From Micromonospora sp. NBC_00389 (GTDB lineage Bacteria; Actinomycetota; Actinomycetes; Mycobacteriales; Micromonosporaceae): a stretch of 64,000 nucleotides of DNA. Of the stretch, positions 1 through 8,661 are shown piece after piece. The stretch spans positions 2,728,001 through 2,792,000 of the forward strand of contig NZ_CP107947.1 of NCBI RefSeq assembly GCF_036059255.1, written 5' to 3'. A program made the position numbers and the translations under genes. The notes under the pieces are model-generated. The model saw nothing but the letters and a program-made list of their open reading frames with translations, ran no database searches and was not told the origin of the DNA. Each line of letters opens with the position of its first letter. Position 1 is the stretch's first letter.

Positions 1-638
1 CGTCGGCACACCGCCAGCAGGTGGTCGTGCCAGCCGGGTGCGGTGGCCCGGGGCGCGGCCACCAGGTCGAGGCCGGCCAGCGCGGCGAGCGTCACCTCCC
101 GGTCGCGGGCCAGCGGCGAGGTACGCGGCAACAGCACCCCCAGCGGTACGTCGACCGGGGTGCCGAAGCGCAGCCCGTCCGCCGCCACCGGGTGGTGCAC
201 CAGCCCCACGTCCAGGTTCCGTTCGGTGAGCATCCGCACCTGCTCGCCGGTGGTCAGCTCGTGCAGCTCCACGTCCAGCCCGGGTGCCCGGGCGGTGAGT
301 TCGTCCAGCAGCGCGCGCAGCGTCACGGCGGGCGTCTCCGGTGGCACCCCGGCCCGCAGGACACCCAGCTCACCCGCGCGGACCTGCCCCATCAGGTTGC
401 GCAGCCGGCCCTCCCCGGCGAGCAGCTCCTCGGCCTCGCCGAGCAGCAGCTCACCGGCGGTGGTGAGCCGCACCTGGCGGCGGGACCGGTCGAACAGCTC
501 GACGGTCAGCTCCCGTTCCAGCCGCTGGATCGACTGGCTCAGTGGCGGCTGGGCCATCCCGAGTTGCTCCGCGGCCCGCCCGAAGTGCAGCTCGTGGGCT
601 ACCACCACGAAGTGCCGCAAATGCCGGAGCAGGTCCAC
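1..638 (-). CDS. LysR-family transcriptional regulator (3' part cut by window edge)
   Basis: DNA-binding regulator of the LysR family. About 212 codons are visible; the C-terminal part lies outside the window. The first 60 residues form the winged helix-turn-helix (FGRAAEQLGMAQPPLSQSI, then RLERELTVELFDR), followed by the start of the periplasmic-binding-like effector domain. The start is taken as the GTG at 638, which gives the family's usual start VDLLRHLRHFV just before the helix-turn-helix. It is divergent from the beta-lactamase-like gene with about 51 bp between the starts, the arrangement LysR regulators usually have with their target, as for AmpR with ampC. Effector unknown. Confidence 0.88.
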   Translation of the reverse strand, partial: MDLLRHLRHFVVVAHELHFGRAAEQLGMAQPPLSQSIQRLERELTVELFDRSRRQVRLTTAGELLLGEAEELLAGEGRLRNLMGQVRAGELGVLRAGVPPETPAVTLRALLDELTARAPGLDVELHELTTGEQVRMLTERNLDVGLVHHPVAADGLRFGTPVDVPLGVLLPRTSPLARDREVTLAALAGLDLVAAPRATAPGWHDHLLAVCR

Positions 639-689
639 GGCCGGACCCTACGCCAGCGCCGGCATCGTGCTGCTGGATACCGTTCCGGG
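639..689. promoter_or_regulatory. Short divergent promoter region between LysR gene and beta-lactamase-like gene
   Basis: Only about 51 bp separate two divergent GTG starts, so both promoters and any LysR box must lie here or overlap the coding starts. I see no convincing T-N11-A palindrome by eye. The assignment rests on geometry and family habit. Confidence 0.4.
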
Positions 690-1613
690 GTGAACGTGGG
701 GGAGCGCATCGAGGTCATCTTCGCCAGTGCGGGCGTGACCGCCAGCCTGCACGCCGTCGACCTGGACGCCGTGGACCTGACCGCCGGGTCCACCAGCGGT
801 GCGGCCGGCGGCCGTGGAGAGGTCGGGGTGCGCGCCGACGAGCAGGTGGTGATCGCCTCGATCTTCAAGATCCTGCTGGTGTTGGAGTTCGCCCGGCAGG
901 TCGTCGCCGGTCAACTGGACCCGACCGAACGGGTCCTGGTCACCGCCGCGGACCGGCTCGGCGGGTGGGGGCTGGCCGGCTGCGCCGACGACGCCGAGGT
1001 GTCACTGCGTGACCTGGCGTACTTCGCCATGTCGGTCACCGACAACACCGCCGCCGACCTGCTGCTGCGCCGGGTCGGCCCGGACCTGCTGCCGATGCTC
1101 GCCGTCGAGCTGGGGTTGACCCGCACCCGCGTCCGAGGCGGCCCCCGGGACCTGGTCGAGGGGATGCTCGCCGACGTGGGCGCGCGGACCGAGGCGGAGT
1201 TCGCCCGGATCTTCCCCACCCTGCCGGCGGACCGGGTCTGGGCCATGCGGGTTTTCGACCCGGCGCGCACCACGTCCAGCACCGCCCGGGAGATCACCCG
1301 GCTGCTCACCCTGATCTGGCGCGACGAGGCCGGCCCGGCGGAGGCCTGCGCGATGGTCCGCACCTGGATGGCCCGGCAGATCTTCTGGACCCGGCTGGCC
1401 GCCGGGTTCCCGCCCGGCGTGCGGGTGTCCGGCAAGACCGGCACACTGCCCGGCCTGCACCTGGAGGCCGGGGTCGCCGAGTATCCGGACGGCGGCCGGT
1501 ACGCCATCGCCGTCTTCGCCCGTGCCGACCGGCTGACCCCGCGCCGGATCGACGTGGACCTGGCGATGGGGCACGCCGCTCGGACAGCCGTCGAGGCGCT
1601 GCGCGGCGATTGA
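690..1613 (+). CDS. Class A beta-lactamase-like serine hydrolase without signal peptide
   Basis: A 307-residue protein with the class A beta-lactamase/transpeptidase fold signature: SIFK (Ser57-x-x-Lys60), TDN at 117-119 in place of the usual SDN loop, and KTG at 249-251. The GTG at 690 is preferred (alternative GTG 696). There is no N-terminal signal peptide, so the product should stay in the cytoplasm. The omega-loop region after the TDN motif (residues 140-165) contains no ExxLN motif, so the deacylating glutamate of true class A enzymes seems absent. It may be a related esterase, amidase or binding protein rather than an antibiotic-hydrolysing enzyme. The divergent LysR gene suggests inducible expression. 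Confidence 0.82.
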   Translation: MNVGERIEVIFASAGVTASLHAVDLDAVDLTAGSTSGAAGGRGEVGVRADEQVVIASIFKILLVLEFARQVVAGQLDPTERVLVTAADRLGGWGLAGCADDAEVSLRDLAYFAMSVTDNTAADLLLRRVGPDLLPMLAVELGLTRTRVRGGPRDLVEGMLADVGARTEAEFARIFPTLPADRVWAMRVFDPARTTSSTAREITRLLTLIWRDEAGPAEACAMVRTWMARQIFWTRLAAGFPPGVRVSGKTGTLPGLHLEAGVAEYPDGGRYAIAVFARADRLTPRRIDVDLAMGHAARTAVEALRGD

Positions 1614-1707
1614 TTTCTCGCTCGTCCGAGCCTCGCCGCACCGTCGCTGAGCCGGCCCGATATGCGGGTGCGTATCGGTGCGGGTGGTGTTGGATCTTGG
1701 ACCTGGG

Positions 1708-1727
1708 CTGATTGGCGCTGATTGGCT
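1708..1727 (+). repeat. Two tandem copies of CTGATTGGC
   Basis: CTGATTGGCG at 1708-1717 is followed directly by CTGATTGGCT at 1718-1727, a 10-bp period, about 40 bp before the start of the next gene. The spacing of one helical turn is compatible with a regulator site, but it may be chance. Confidence 0.35.
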
Positions 1728-1767
1728 CGTGGCGACCAACCGCCCGACCACGGGGAGTAGATCCTTC

Positions 1768-2748
1768 ATGCCCAGTCTCGACCGCCGTCGCTTCCTCCGC
1801 GACGCCGCCGCCACCACCGCCCTCGTCTCCGCCGGCGGCCTCGCCGCCACCAGCTCGGCCGCCCCGGCCCAGGCCGCGCCGCCGGTCGCCGCTCCCGCGC
1901 CGACCAGCCGCCGCAGCGGCGCGGTCAGCTTCCGCTGGTGGGGTACGGCCGGCTGGCGCATCGACATCAGGGACCGGACGGTGCTGGTCGACCCGTTCCT
2001 CAGCCGGATCGACACCGGGCTTTTCACCGGCGCGTTCAAGCCGGCCACCGCGTTGACCGTGCGCCCCGACGTGATCGACCCGCGGGTCGACCGGGCCACG
2101 ACGGTGCTGGTCACGCACACCCACTGGGACCACTTCATGGACGTGCCGTACATCGCCGGCCGCACCGGCGCGCGGGTGTTCGGCACGCTGACCGCGTACC
2201 ACCTGGGGTTGGCCTACGGGGTGCCGTCGACGCAGCTCAGCCCGGTGAAGGGCGGGGAGGTGCTGGACTTCGGCGATCACACCGTCGAGGTGGTCGGCTC
2301 GCTGCACAGCCGTAACCCCTCGTACTCGCTGGCCTTTCCGGGGGTGCGGGTGAGCCAGCCGGCGCGGCCGGCGACCATCGCCGACCTGCCGGAGGGGGAC
2401 ACGCTGGGCTACCTGCTGCGGGTCGATGGCGGCCCGTCGGTCTACTTCACCGGGGCCAGCGACGTCGCGGAGCGCAACCTCACCGGCCTGGCGCCGGACG
2501 TGGCCATGGTGGCACTGCAGAACGCCACCACCACGGGCGACTACCTGCCCCGGCTGCTGGCCGGTCTGGACTACCCGAAGGTCGTGGTGCCGGTGCACTG
2601 GGACAACTTCGAGACCGGGTTGCAGAACCCGCCGGTCGTCGCCCCGGCCGACCGCCAGCGGTTGGACGACATGATCGCCGCGGTGCGTCGGATCTCGCCG
2701 CGCAGCCGGGTGCTGGTACCCGAGTACGAGACCGCGTACCACTTCTGA
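1768..2748 (+). CDS. Tat-exported metallo-beta-lactamase-fold hydrolase
   Basis: A 326-residue MBL-fold protein. The start is the ATG at 1768, behind a GGGAG ribosome site, and it gives a twin-arginine signal (RRRFLRDAA, hydrophobic Ala-rich core, AQA cleavage region near residue 38). The metal site THTHWDH lies near residues 112-118 (HxHxDH), and the C-terminal histidine is in VPVHWDN. The family matches UlaG/RomA-like (L-ascorbate-6-phosphate lactonase or N-acyl-phosphatidylethanolamine phospholipase D-like) hydrolases. Export in folded form through Tat fits a metalloenzyme loaded with metal in the cytoplasm. Substrate unknown. A hairpin after the stop separates it from the convergent next gene. 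Confidence 0.88.
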   Translation: MPSLDRRRFLRDAAATTALVSAGGLAATSSAAPAQAAPPVAAPAPTSRRSGAVSFRWWGTAGWRIDIRDRTVLVDPFLSRIDTGLFTGAFKPATALTVRPDVIDPRVDRATTVLVTHTHWDHFMDVPYIAGRTGARVFGTLTAYHLGLAYGVPSTQLSPVKGGEVLDFGDHTVEVVGSLHSRNPSYSLAFPGVRVSQPARPATIADLPEGDTLGYLLRVDGGPSVYFTGASDVAERNLTGLAPDVAMVALQNATTTGDYLPRLLAGLDYPKVVVPVHWDNFETGLQNPPVVAPADRQRLDDMIAAVRRISPRSRVLVPEYETAYHF

Positions 2749-2756
2749 CCGACCCC

Positions 2757-2792
2757 GGGGGCGGTCGCGGCGTGGCTGTCGCGACCCCCGCC
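2757..2792. terminator. Hairpin between convergent genes
   Basis: GGTCGCG at 2763-2769 pairs with CGCGACC at 2780-2786 around a 10-nt loop, flanked by G-rich and C-rich runs that can extend the stem with a bulge. It lies between two converging stop codons, so it is probably a bidirectional terminator. Confidence 0.5.
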
Positions 2793-2795
2793 GGG

Positions 2796-3335
2796 TCAGC
2801 CAGCGGCCAGGTCCGCGAGGGCGCGCACTGACTTCCAGTTCCGCGTGGTGCCCACCACGGCGAGCTTCTTCTCCAGGTACGCGTTGGTGAACTTCGACCG
2901 CCCGTAGCCACCGTCGGGGTAGTGCAGGAAAACCTCCCGACCGCTGACTGTGAACGCCACGTTCTCGCTGCCGGGGACGGTGAGCGCGCCCACCGCCGAC
3001 TTCGTCGGCCCGCTGCGCAGGAAGGCCACCAGCAGCCTCGTCGGGTCGTCCTCCCGCTCGGCGTACGGGTTGCCGCCGGACACCGCCGCCAACTCCCGGG
3101 CGCTGCGCACCAGCACCGGCACGGTCAGCCCCAGCTCGTCGGCGAGCGCCCGCTCGATCCCACCGGCCAGTTTTTCGGCGTCGCGCACGCTGCTGCCGAA
3201 CACCACGTTGCCGCTCTGCAGGTACGTCTTGACATCGTCGTGCCCGAGGTCGGTGACCAGCCGGCGCAAATCCGCCATCGCGAGCCGGGTGGTGCCGACG
3301 TTGACCCCGCGCAGCAGGGCGACGTAGCGGGTCAT
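2796..3335 (-). CDS. DUF1697 family protein
   Basis: A 179-residue protein recognised by the DUF1697 N-terminal signature RYVALLRGVNVG and the following TYLQSGNVVF segment. Families with this domain have no established reaction, although the fold is often widespread in soil bacteria as single genes. ATG start at 3335 with GAGGAG about 8 nt upstream on the minus strand. Length is typical for the family. It ends close to the convergent hydrolase and starts about 30 bp after the response regulator stop, so it may be co-transcribed behind the two-component genes. Confidence 0.85.
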   Translation of the reverse strand: MTRYVALLRGVNVGTTRLAMADLRRLVTDLGHDDVKTYLQSGNVVFGSSVRDAEKLAGGIERALADELGLTVPVLVRSARELAAVSGGNPYAEREDDPTRLLVAFLRSGPTKSAVGALTVPGSENVAFTVSGREVFLHYPDGGYGRSKFTNAYLEKKLAVVGTTRNWKSVRALADLAAG

Positions 3336-3367
3336 GGGGCTCCTCCTCGGAAACTGGGCGGACCCGC

Positions 3368-4051
3368 TCAGCGTAGGTCGACCGGCCCCGGTCCGCTCGG
3401 ACCGACCAGGCCCGTCTCGTAGGCGACGATGACGAGCTGCGCCCGGTCGCGTACCGCCAGCTTGGTCAGGAGCCGCCCGATGTGCGTCTTCACGGTGGCC
3501 AGGCTGAGGCTGAGGTGCGCGGCCAGCTCCGCGTTGGACAGGCCCCGGGCGACCAACGCGAGCACCTCCCGTTCCCGCTCGGTCACCCCGTTCAGCCGTC
3601 GTGGCAGTGGCCGGGCCGGCTCCGGCCGCCGGGCGAACTCGTCGATGAGCCGGCGGGTCACGGTCGGTGCGAGCAACCCCTCGCCGGTGGCGACGACCCG
3701 GATGCCGGCCAGCAGCTCCGCCGGCGGGGTGTCCTTGAGCAGGAAGCCGCTCGCCCCGGCGCGCAGCGCACCGTAGACGTACTCGTCCAGGTCGAACGTG
3801 GTCAGGATGAGCACCCGGGTGCCCGCCGTCGCCGGATCGGCGCAGATCCGCCGGGTCGCCTCGATGCCGTCCATCTCGGGCATCCGCACGTCCATCAGCA
3901 CCACGTCCGGCCGGTGCCGGCCGGCCAGCGCGATGGCCTCCACGCCGGTGCCCGCCTCGCCGACGGTGGTGCAGTCCGGGGTCAGGTCGACCAGCAGCCG
4001 GAAACTGCCGCGCAGCAGCGCCTGGTCGTCGGCGATCAGCACGCGGATCAC
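3368..4051 (-). CDS. NarL/FixJ-family response regulator
   Basis: A 227-residue response regulator. The receiver domain (1-120) carries DDQ at the acid pocket, the phosphoacceptor aspartate in VVLMDVRMPEMDG, and the LLKDTPP switch lysine. A LuxR-type helix-turn-helix (GVTEREREVLALVARGLSN, then ATVKTHIGRLL) occupies 155-215. It overlaps the upstream kinase gene by 4 bp (ATGA), so the pair is translationally coupled. The cognate kinase and the divergent ABC exporter at 5375-8595 suggest that it controls that exporter, the common arrangement for such modules. Confidence 0.93.
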   Translation of the reverse strand: MIRVLIADDQALLRGSFRLLVDLTPDCTTVGEAGTGVEAIALAGRHRPDVVLMDVRMPEMDGIEATRRICADPATAGTRVLILTTFDLDEYVYGALRAGASGFLLKDTPPAELLAGIRVVATGEGLLAPTVTRRLIDEFARRPEPARPLPRRLNGVTEREREVLALVARGLSNAELAAHLSLSLATVKTHIGRLLTKLAVRDRAQLVIVAYETGLVGPSGPGPVDLR

Positions 4052-5205
4052 GCGGCCACCCGGTAGGGCAGGCGCGCCGTCACCGCGAAACCCCCGCCGG
4101 CGCGCGGCCCGGCGCGGAAGTCCCCGCCGTGCAACGCCACCCGCTCCCGCATGCCGGTCAGCCCGTGCCCGTCCCCTGCGGGCAGGACCGGGCGCCGGCC
4201 GTCGTCGGTCACCTCCACCCGTACCTCGCCGGGTGTCACGGTCACCGTCGCGCGACAGGCCGCCGGCGCGGCGTGCTTCACGACGTTGGTCACCGCCTCC
4301 TGCACGATCCGGTACACCGCGAGGCCCACCGACTCCGGCACCGCGCCGTCCGGTTCCTCGCGCCGGACGTCGAGCCGGACGTCGACGCCGCCGATCGCCG
4401 CCTGCTCGGCCAGCCCCGGCAGCTCGTCCAGCCCGGGCGTCGGCGCGTACGGCGTGCCCTCGCGCAGTACGCCGAGCACCCGGCGGATGTCGGTCAGCGC
4501 GTTGCGGCCGGTTTCTTCGATCACCCGCAACGCGGCCCCCGCCTCGCGCGGGTCGGCCTCGGCGACGTGGTTGGCGACGGCCGCCTTCACCACGATGAGG
4601 CTCATCGTGTGCGCCACCACGTCGTGCAGCTCCCGGGCCACCCGCAGCCGCTCCTCGGTAGCGGCCTGACGGACCAGGTGCTCACCCTGGCGGGCGGCGA
4701 GGGCGCGGCGTTCCCGGATCAACCATCCGATCAGCCAGGCGGGCGCGATCATGACGATGCCGTAGCCGACCGCGCCGCCTCCGGACCAGAGGTCGCCCGC
4801 GGTCGTCGCCAACCCGAGGCTGATCACGGTGAGACAGCCGGCGGCGCAGACCACCGACCGGCGTGGGGGCATCGACACGGCCACCGTGTAGAAGGACAGC
4901 CCGATGGCGACCGCCGGCGCGGCGGCGGCGAAGTTGGGAATGAGCCCGGTGATCAGCGCGACGGCGGCGGCGGAGCTGATCGTGACGGCCACCGCGACCG
5001 GCCACCGTCGGCGCACGGCCAGCGGCAGCCCGATGGTCAGCCCGACCAGCACGGACACCCAGGCCGGTTCGCGTACGCCCCCGTGCAGGGGTGACTCCAG
5101 CGCCGCGTACGCGCAGAGCATCCCGCCGACCACCACGGCCAGCACGGCGTCCACGATGTACAGATCCACCGGCCGCAGCCGCCGGGTCAGCAGGAGAGCG
5201 GTCAC
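4048..5205 (-). CDS. Sensor histidine kinase, HisKA_3 type
   Basis: A 385-residue membrane kinase. About five hydrophobic segments fill residues 15-165, then a dimerisation domain with the phospho-histidine box RELHDVVAHTMSL near 195, then an HATPase domain ending in GHGLTGMRERV. The extracellular part is minimal, typical of intramembrane-sensing kinases that detect envelope stress or work with an ABC transporter. GTG start at 5205. Overlaps its response regulator by 4 bp. Divergent from the FtsX-type exporter, with 169 bp between starts. Confidence 0.93.
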   Translation of the reverse strand: MTALLLTRRLRPVDLYIVDAVLAVVVGGMLCAYAALESPLHGGVREPAWVSVLVGLTIGLPLAVRRRWPVAVAVTISSAAAVALITGLIPNFAAAAPAVAIGLSFYTVAVSMPPRRSVVCAAGCLTVISLGLATTAGDLWSGGGAVGYGIVMIAPAWLIGWLIRERRALAARQGEHLVRQAATEERLRVARELHDVVAHTMSLIVVKAAVANHVAEADPREAGAALRVIEETGRNALTDIRRVLGVLREGTPYAPTPGLDELPGLAEQAAIGGVDVRLDVRREEPDGAVPESVGLAVYRIVQEAVTNVVKHAAPAACRATVTVTPGEVRVEVTDDGRRPVLPAGDGHGLTGMRERVALHGGDFRAGPRAGGGFAVTARLPYRVAA

Positions 5206-5310
5206 CCGTCAGACGGTATCGGCCGGACGTGGCCCGCGCGTCCACCCGCAGGACGTCATCCTCGGGGACGACGCCCGGCCTCGTCACGGGCCCCGGCTCC
5301 ACCTCCGGGA

Positions 5311-5330
5311 GGGCCGGAAAGTGCCGGCCC
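5311..5330. promoter_or_regulatory. Inverted repeat GGGCCGG-N6-CCGGCCC in the kinase/exporter divergent region
   Basis: Seven-base perfect arms (5311-5317 and 5324-5330) lie 45 bp before the exporter ATPase start and about 105 bp from the kinase start. This is a reasonable position for the response regulator's site, but G+C-rich palindromes arise easily in this genome. Confidence 0.35.
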
Positions 5331-5374
5331 CTGTCCGACGCGCGGCACCAGGTGGGACGGGCACCGTGACGGTC

Positions 5375-6160
5375 ATGACCACAGACACGGTGACCCTGAC
5401 GGGGCTGCGCGCGGTGTACGGCACCGGGAATCGGCAGGTGACGGCGCTCGACGGCGTGACGACCAGCTTCGCCAGCGGCACGTTCACGGCGGTGATGGGC
5501 CCCTCCGGCTCGGGGAAGTCCACCCTCCTGCACTGCGCGGCGGGGCTGGACCACCCGACCGAGGGGACCGTCACGATCGACGGCATCCGCCTGAACGACC
5601 TGAGCGAGGACGAGCTGACCCGACTGCGGCGCGACCGGATCGGCTTCGTGTTCCAGGCGTTCAATCTGCTGTCCACGCTGACCGCGGCGCAGAACGTCGA
5701 GCTGCCGCTGCGCCTGGCCGGTCGCCGCCCGCCGGCCCGGGACGTCGCCGCCGCGCTGGACGCGGTGGGGCTGGCCGATCGGGCCGGGCACCGGCCGAGC
5801 GAGCTCTCCGGCGGCGAGCAGCAGCGCGTCGCCGTGGCTCGGGCGTTGATCACCCGTCCGGCGGTGGTCTTCGCCGACGAACCGACCGGTGCGCTGGACA
5901 GTGCCGCGTCCCGGCAGGTCCTCCGGCTGCTGCGGGCGCTAGTCAACGAGCATGGGCAGACGGTCGTGATGGTGACCCACGACCCCAGCGCCGCCGCGTA
6001 CGCCGACCGGGTTCTCCTGCTCGCCGACGGCCGCCTCGCCGACGAACTGACCGGTGGGATCACCGCCGCGGTCGTCGCCGCACGGATCGCCGAGCGGGAG
6101 ACGGATCCGGTGGGCACGTCCCGACGGGCGGCGGACCCGGCCGTGGAGCGGTCGTGCTGA
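5375..6160 (+). CDS. ABC transporter ATP-binding protein (MacB/LolD type)
   Basis: A 261-residue ATPase with Walker A GPSGSGKST, Q-loop in FVFQAFNLL, signature LSGGEQQRVA, Walker B VVFADEPTG and the H-loop VTHD. Subfamily features, including the N-terminal LTGLRAVYGTG and D-loop SAASRQV, match the MacB/LolD/BceA exporters. The ATG at 5375 is preferred; an in-frame GTG lies at 5366. Its end overlaps the permease start by 7 bp (6154-6160), so both are made together. It powers the FtsX-type permease that follows, probably for export or for removing a toxic peptide or lipid from the membrane. Confidence 0.94.
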   Translation: MTTDTVTLTGLRAVYGTGNRQVTALDGVTTSFASGTFTAVMGPSGSGKSTLLHCAAGLDHPTEGTVTIDGIRLNDLSEDELTRLRRDRIGFVFQAFNLLSTLTAAQNVELPLRLAGRRPPARDVAAALDAVGLADRAGHRPSELSGGEQQRVAVARALITRPAVVFADEPTGALDSAASRQVLRLLRALVNEHGQTVVMVTHDPSAAAYADRVLLLADGRLADELTGGITAAVVAARIAERETDPVGTSRRAADPAVERSC

Positions 6161-8595
6161 GCGTCCGGCGGTCGGCCGGCGCGTTCGTGGCCGTCGCGAT
6201 CGGGGTCGCGCTGGTCACGGCGGCCACCCTGCTGCTCGCCTCCGGGCGACCACAGGTGCCGGACCGGCTGGCGCAGGCGGCGGTCGTCGTGCAGAGCCCC
6301 GAGGCGGGTACGGCGGCCGACTCGTTCGCGCCGACCCGGCCCTGGTCCGCCACCAGGGCGGCGGAACTCGTCGGCAGACTGGCCGGCCTGCCTGGCGTCG
6401 CGGCGGCGGTGCCGGACCGGACCTTCTACGCCCAGCCGCTCGTCGACGGCCGGCCCCCGGCGACCGACGGCCAGCGGGAGGACGCCCACCAGGGGCACGG
6501 CTGGTCCAGCGCCCGGCTGGGTGGACTGCGCCTCACGGCCGGCGAGCCGCCTCGGAGGCCCGGCGAGGTGGTCGTCGACCGCGCGCTCGGGCTTCGCTCC
6601 GGCGCGGCGGTCACCCTGCTGACCGCGGCGGGTCCGGAGGCGTACACCGTCACCGGTCTGGTCGACGCGCCCGGCGTCCATGTCGCGGACGAGGTGGCCG
6701 CCGCGCTCGCACCCGGGGTCCGGGTCATTGGGCTGGTGCTCGCGCCGGACGTCGATCCCGAGCAACTCGCCGTGGCGGCTCGCGGTGTCGTCGGCGGCGA
6801 GGGACGGGTGCTCCCCGGCGACCGGCGCGGCGCGCTGGAGCCACGCGGCGACGCCCGGACCCGCTGGATCGGGATGCAGGTGCTCACCGCCACGGCGGCC
6901 CTCGCCGGCTTCGTCACGGTCTTCGTGGCTGCCTCCACCTTCGCGTTCACCGTCGCGCAGCGCCGCCGCGAGTTGGGCCTGTTGCGCGCCGTCGGCGCCA
7001 CCCCGCGCCAGGTCCGCCGCATGGTGTACGCCGAGGCGCTCGCAGTCGGTGCCTCGGCCGGGCTCGTCGGCCTGCTGGTCGGCGCGGCGCTCGCCCCGGC
7101 GTTGGGACGACTGCTGGTCGATGTCGGCTTCGAGCCAGCGACCTTCCGGGTCCGGTACGAACACTGGCCGGTCGCGGTCTCGCTCACCGCCGGCCCAGTG
7201 ATCGCGCTGCTGGCCGTCTGGTCGGCGTCCCGGCGAGCGGCGCGGGTTCGCCCGTTGGAGGCGTTGCGCGAGGCGGCGGTGGAGCAGCGACGGATCGGTC
7301 GGCTGCGCGTCGCCGCCGGGGCGCTTCTCCTTGCGGCCGGGGCTGCTCTCAGCCTCGCGACCGCCACCTCCGACGACGCCCGCGACGGTGCCACGTACGC
7401 CCTGTACGCGGTGATGGCCCTGGTCACCGGTGCCACCGTGCTCGCCCCGGCGGTCGTCGGGCCGACGGTGCGGCTGCTGCGTTCTCCGGTGCGTCGGCGC
7501 GGCGGCGCGATCGGGCTGCTCGTCCGGGCCGGGGCGCTGACCGCGACCCGACGGACCGCGTCGACCGCCGCGCCGGTGCTGCTCACGGTCGCCTTCGCGG
7601 TGCTGGTGTCCGGGATGGTGCTCACCACGACCGCCGCGTACACGGCGGGCCGGGCGGACAACGTGAACGCCGGCTGGGTCGTCGTGCCCGACCGCGCACC
7701 CGGCCTGTCGGACCGGGCCGTCGCCGCGACGGGCGGCACCGCCCTCCTACCGACCACGGTCTTCCGCACCGATCCCGGCGCAAGGGTAAAGGACCTGCCA
7801 CTGATCGCGCTCGGCGTGGACCCGGCGGGCTTCGCCGCGGCGAACCGGGTGCTCACCGTCGTCGCCGGCTCGCTCGATGACCTGCTCGGCGACGACACGG
7901 TGGTGCTCACCGCCTCGGCGGTGTCGGCGGTCGGGCTGCCGCCGGAGCCCTACCCGGTGGTCTTCGCCGACGGGGAACGGGTGTCGCTGCGCGTCGTCGC
8001 CGTGGTCACCGACAACTCGATCCCCGGCGACCTGCTCCTGCCCCGGGCCGTGGTGCGGGCGCACGACCCGTCGGCGCTGACCTCCGCGGTGTACGTCCGG
8101 GACCGGATCGATCCTCCGATTGGGGCGCGGATCGTCGACGTCGCCGCCTGGGCGGCGGAGGCGGACCGCGCCGAGGACCGCCTCGTCTGGCTGTTCACGC
8201 TGCTGCTGATCGGGGTGTCGGCCGGCTACGGGGCAATCGCGGTGGCCAACACGGTGCTGCTGGCCGCCGCCGGCCGGGCCGCGGATCTGCGGCTGGTCCG
8301 GTTGGCCGGGGCGACCCGGCGGCAGGTCCTCTGGCTGGTCACGGCCGAGTCCGCCCTGGTGGTGCTGATCGGCGCGGTGCTCGGCGGGGCTGTCGCGTTC
8401 GCCGGCCTGCTGAGCATCCGCGCCGGCCTCGCCGAACAGGTCGGCGCCCCGGTCGGCCTGGTCGTGCCGTGGCCGGTGATCGGCGGGGTGGTGGGGTTCT
8501 GCCTGCTGCTCGCGGTGGTGGCGAGCGTGCTGCCGACGTGGCGGCTGCTGCGCCACCGTCCCGCCCGATCGCCGGTTGGCGTCATCGCCGGATGA
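6154..8595 (+). CDS. FtsX-type ABC transporter permease
   Basis: An 813-residue membrane protein with the long-permease layout: one N-terminal membrane helix, an extracellular region to about residue 235, a first FtsX block of three helices (TATAALAGFVTVFVAAS onwards, with RRRELGLLRAVGATP), further helices, a second extracellular domain (about 480-670), and a second FtsX block near the C-terminus (LRLVRLAGATRRQV). The two GATxRQV coupling elements mark the contacts with the ATPase. GTG start at 6154 overlaps the ATPase gene. The neighbouring two-component system suggests resistance or envelope stress. Confidence 0.92.
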   Translation: MLSVRRSAGAFVAVAIGVALVTAATLLLASGRPQVPDRLAQAAVVVQSPEAGTAADSFAPTRPWSATRAAELVGRLAGLPGVAAAVPDRTFYAQPLVDGRPPATDGQREDAHQGHGWSSARLGGLRLTAGEPPRRPGEVVVDRALGLRSGAAVTLLTAAGPEAYTVTGLVDAPGVHVADEVAAALAPGVRVIGLVLAPDVDPEQLAVAARGVVGGEGRVLPGDRRGALEPRGDARTRWIGMQVLTATAALAGFVTVFVAASTFAFTVAQRRRELGLLRAVGATPRQVRRMVYAEALAVGASAGLVGLLVGAALAPALGRLLVDVGFEPATFRVRYEHWPVAVSLTAGPVIALLAVWSASRRAARVRPLEALREAAVEQRRIGRLRVAAGALLLAAGAALSLATATSDDARDGATYALYAVMALVTGATVLAPAVVGPTVRLLRSPVRRRGGAIGLLVRAGALTATRRTASTAAPVLLTVAFAVLVSGMVLTTTAAYTAGRADNVNAGWVVVPDRAPGLSDRAVAATGGTALLPTTVFRTDPGARVKDLPLIALGVDPAGFAAANRVLTVVAGSLDDLLGDDTVVLTASAVSAVGLPPEPYPVVFADGERVSLRVVAVVTDNSIPGDLLLPRAVVRAHDPSALTSAVYVRDRIDPPIGARIVDVAAWAAEADRAEDRLVWLFTLLLIGVSAGYGAIAVANTVLLAAAGRAADLRLVRLAGATRRQVLWLVTAESALVVLIGAVLGGAVAFAGLLSIRAGLAEQVGAPVGLVVPWPVIGGVVGFCLLLAVVASVLPTWRLLRHRPARSPVGVIAG

Positions 8596-8661
8596 CCCGC
8601 GTTCCGGCCCGGCCGCCTCTCGAGGGCCCCGAGGGTGCGGTCGGGCCGCTACGGTCCACGG

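Noticed and set aside
4904..5374. Upstream extension of the ABC ATPase frame
   Set aside because: The extra 157 codons overlap the divergent kinase gene and encode no domain; the ATPase domain begins at 5375.
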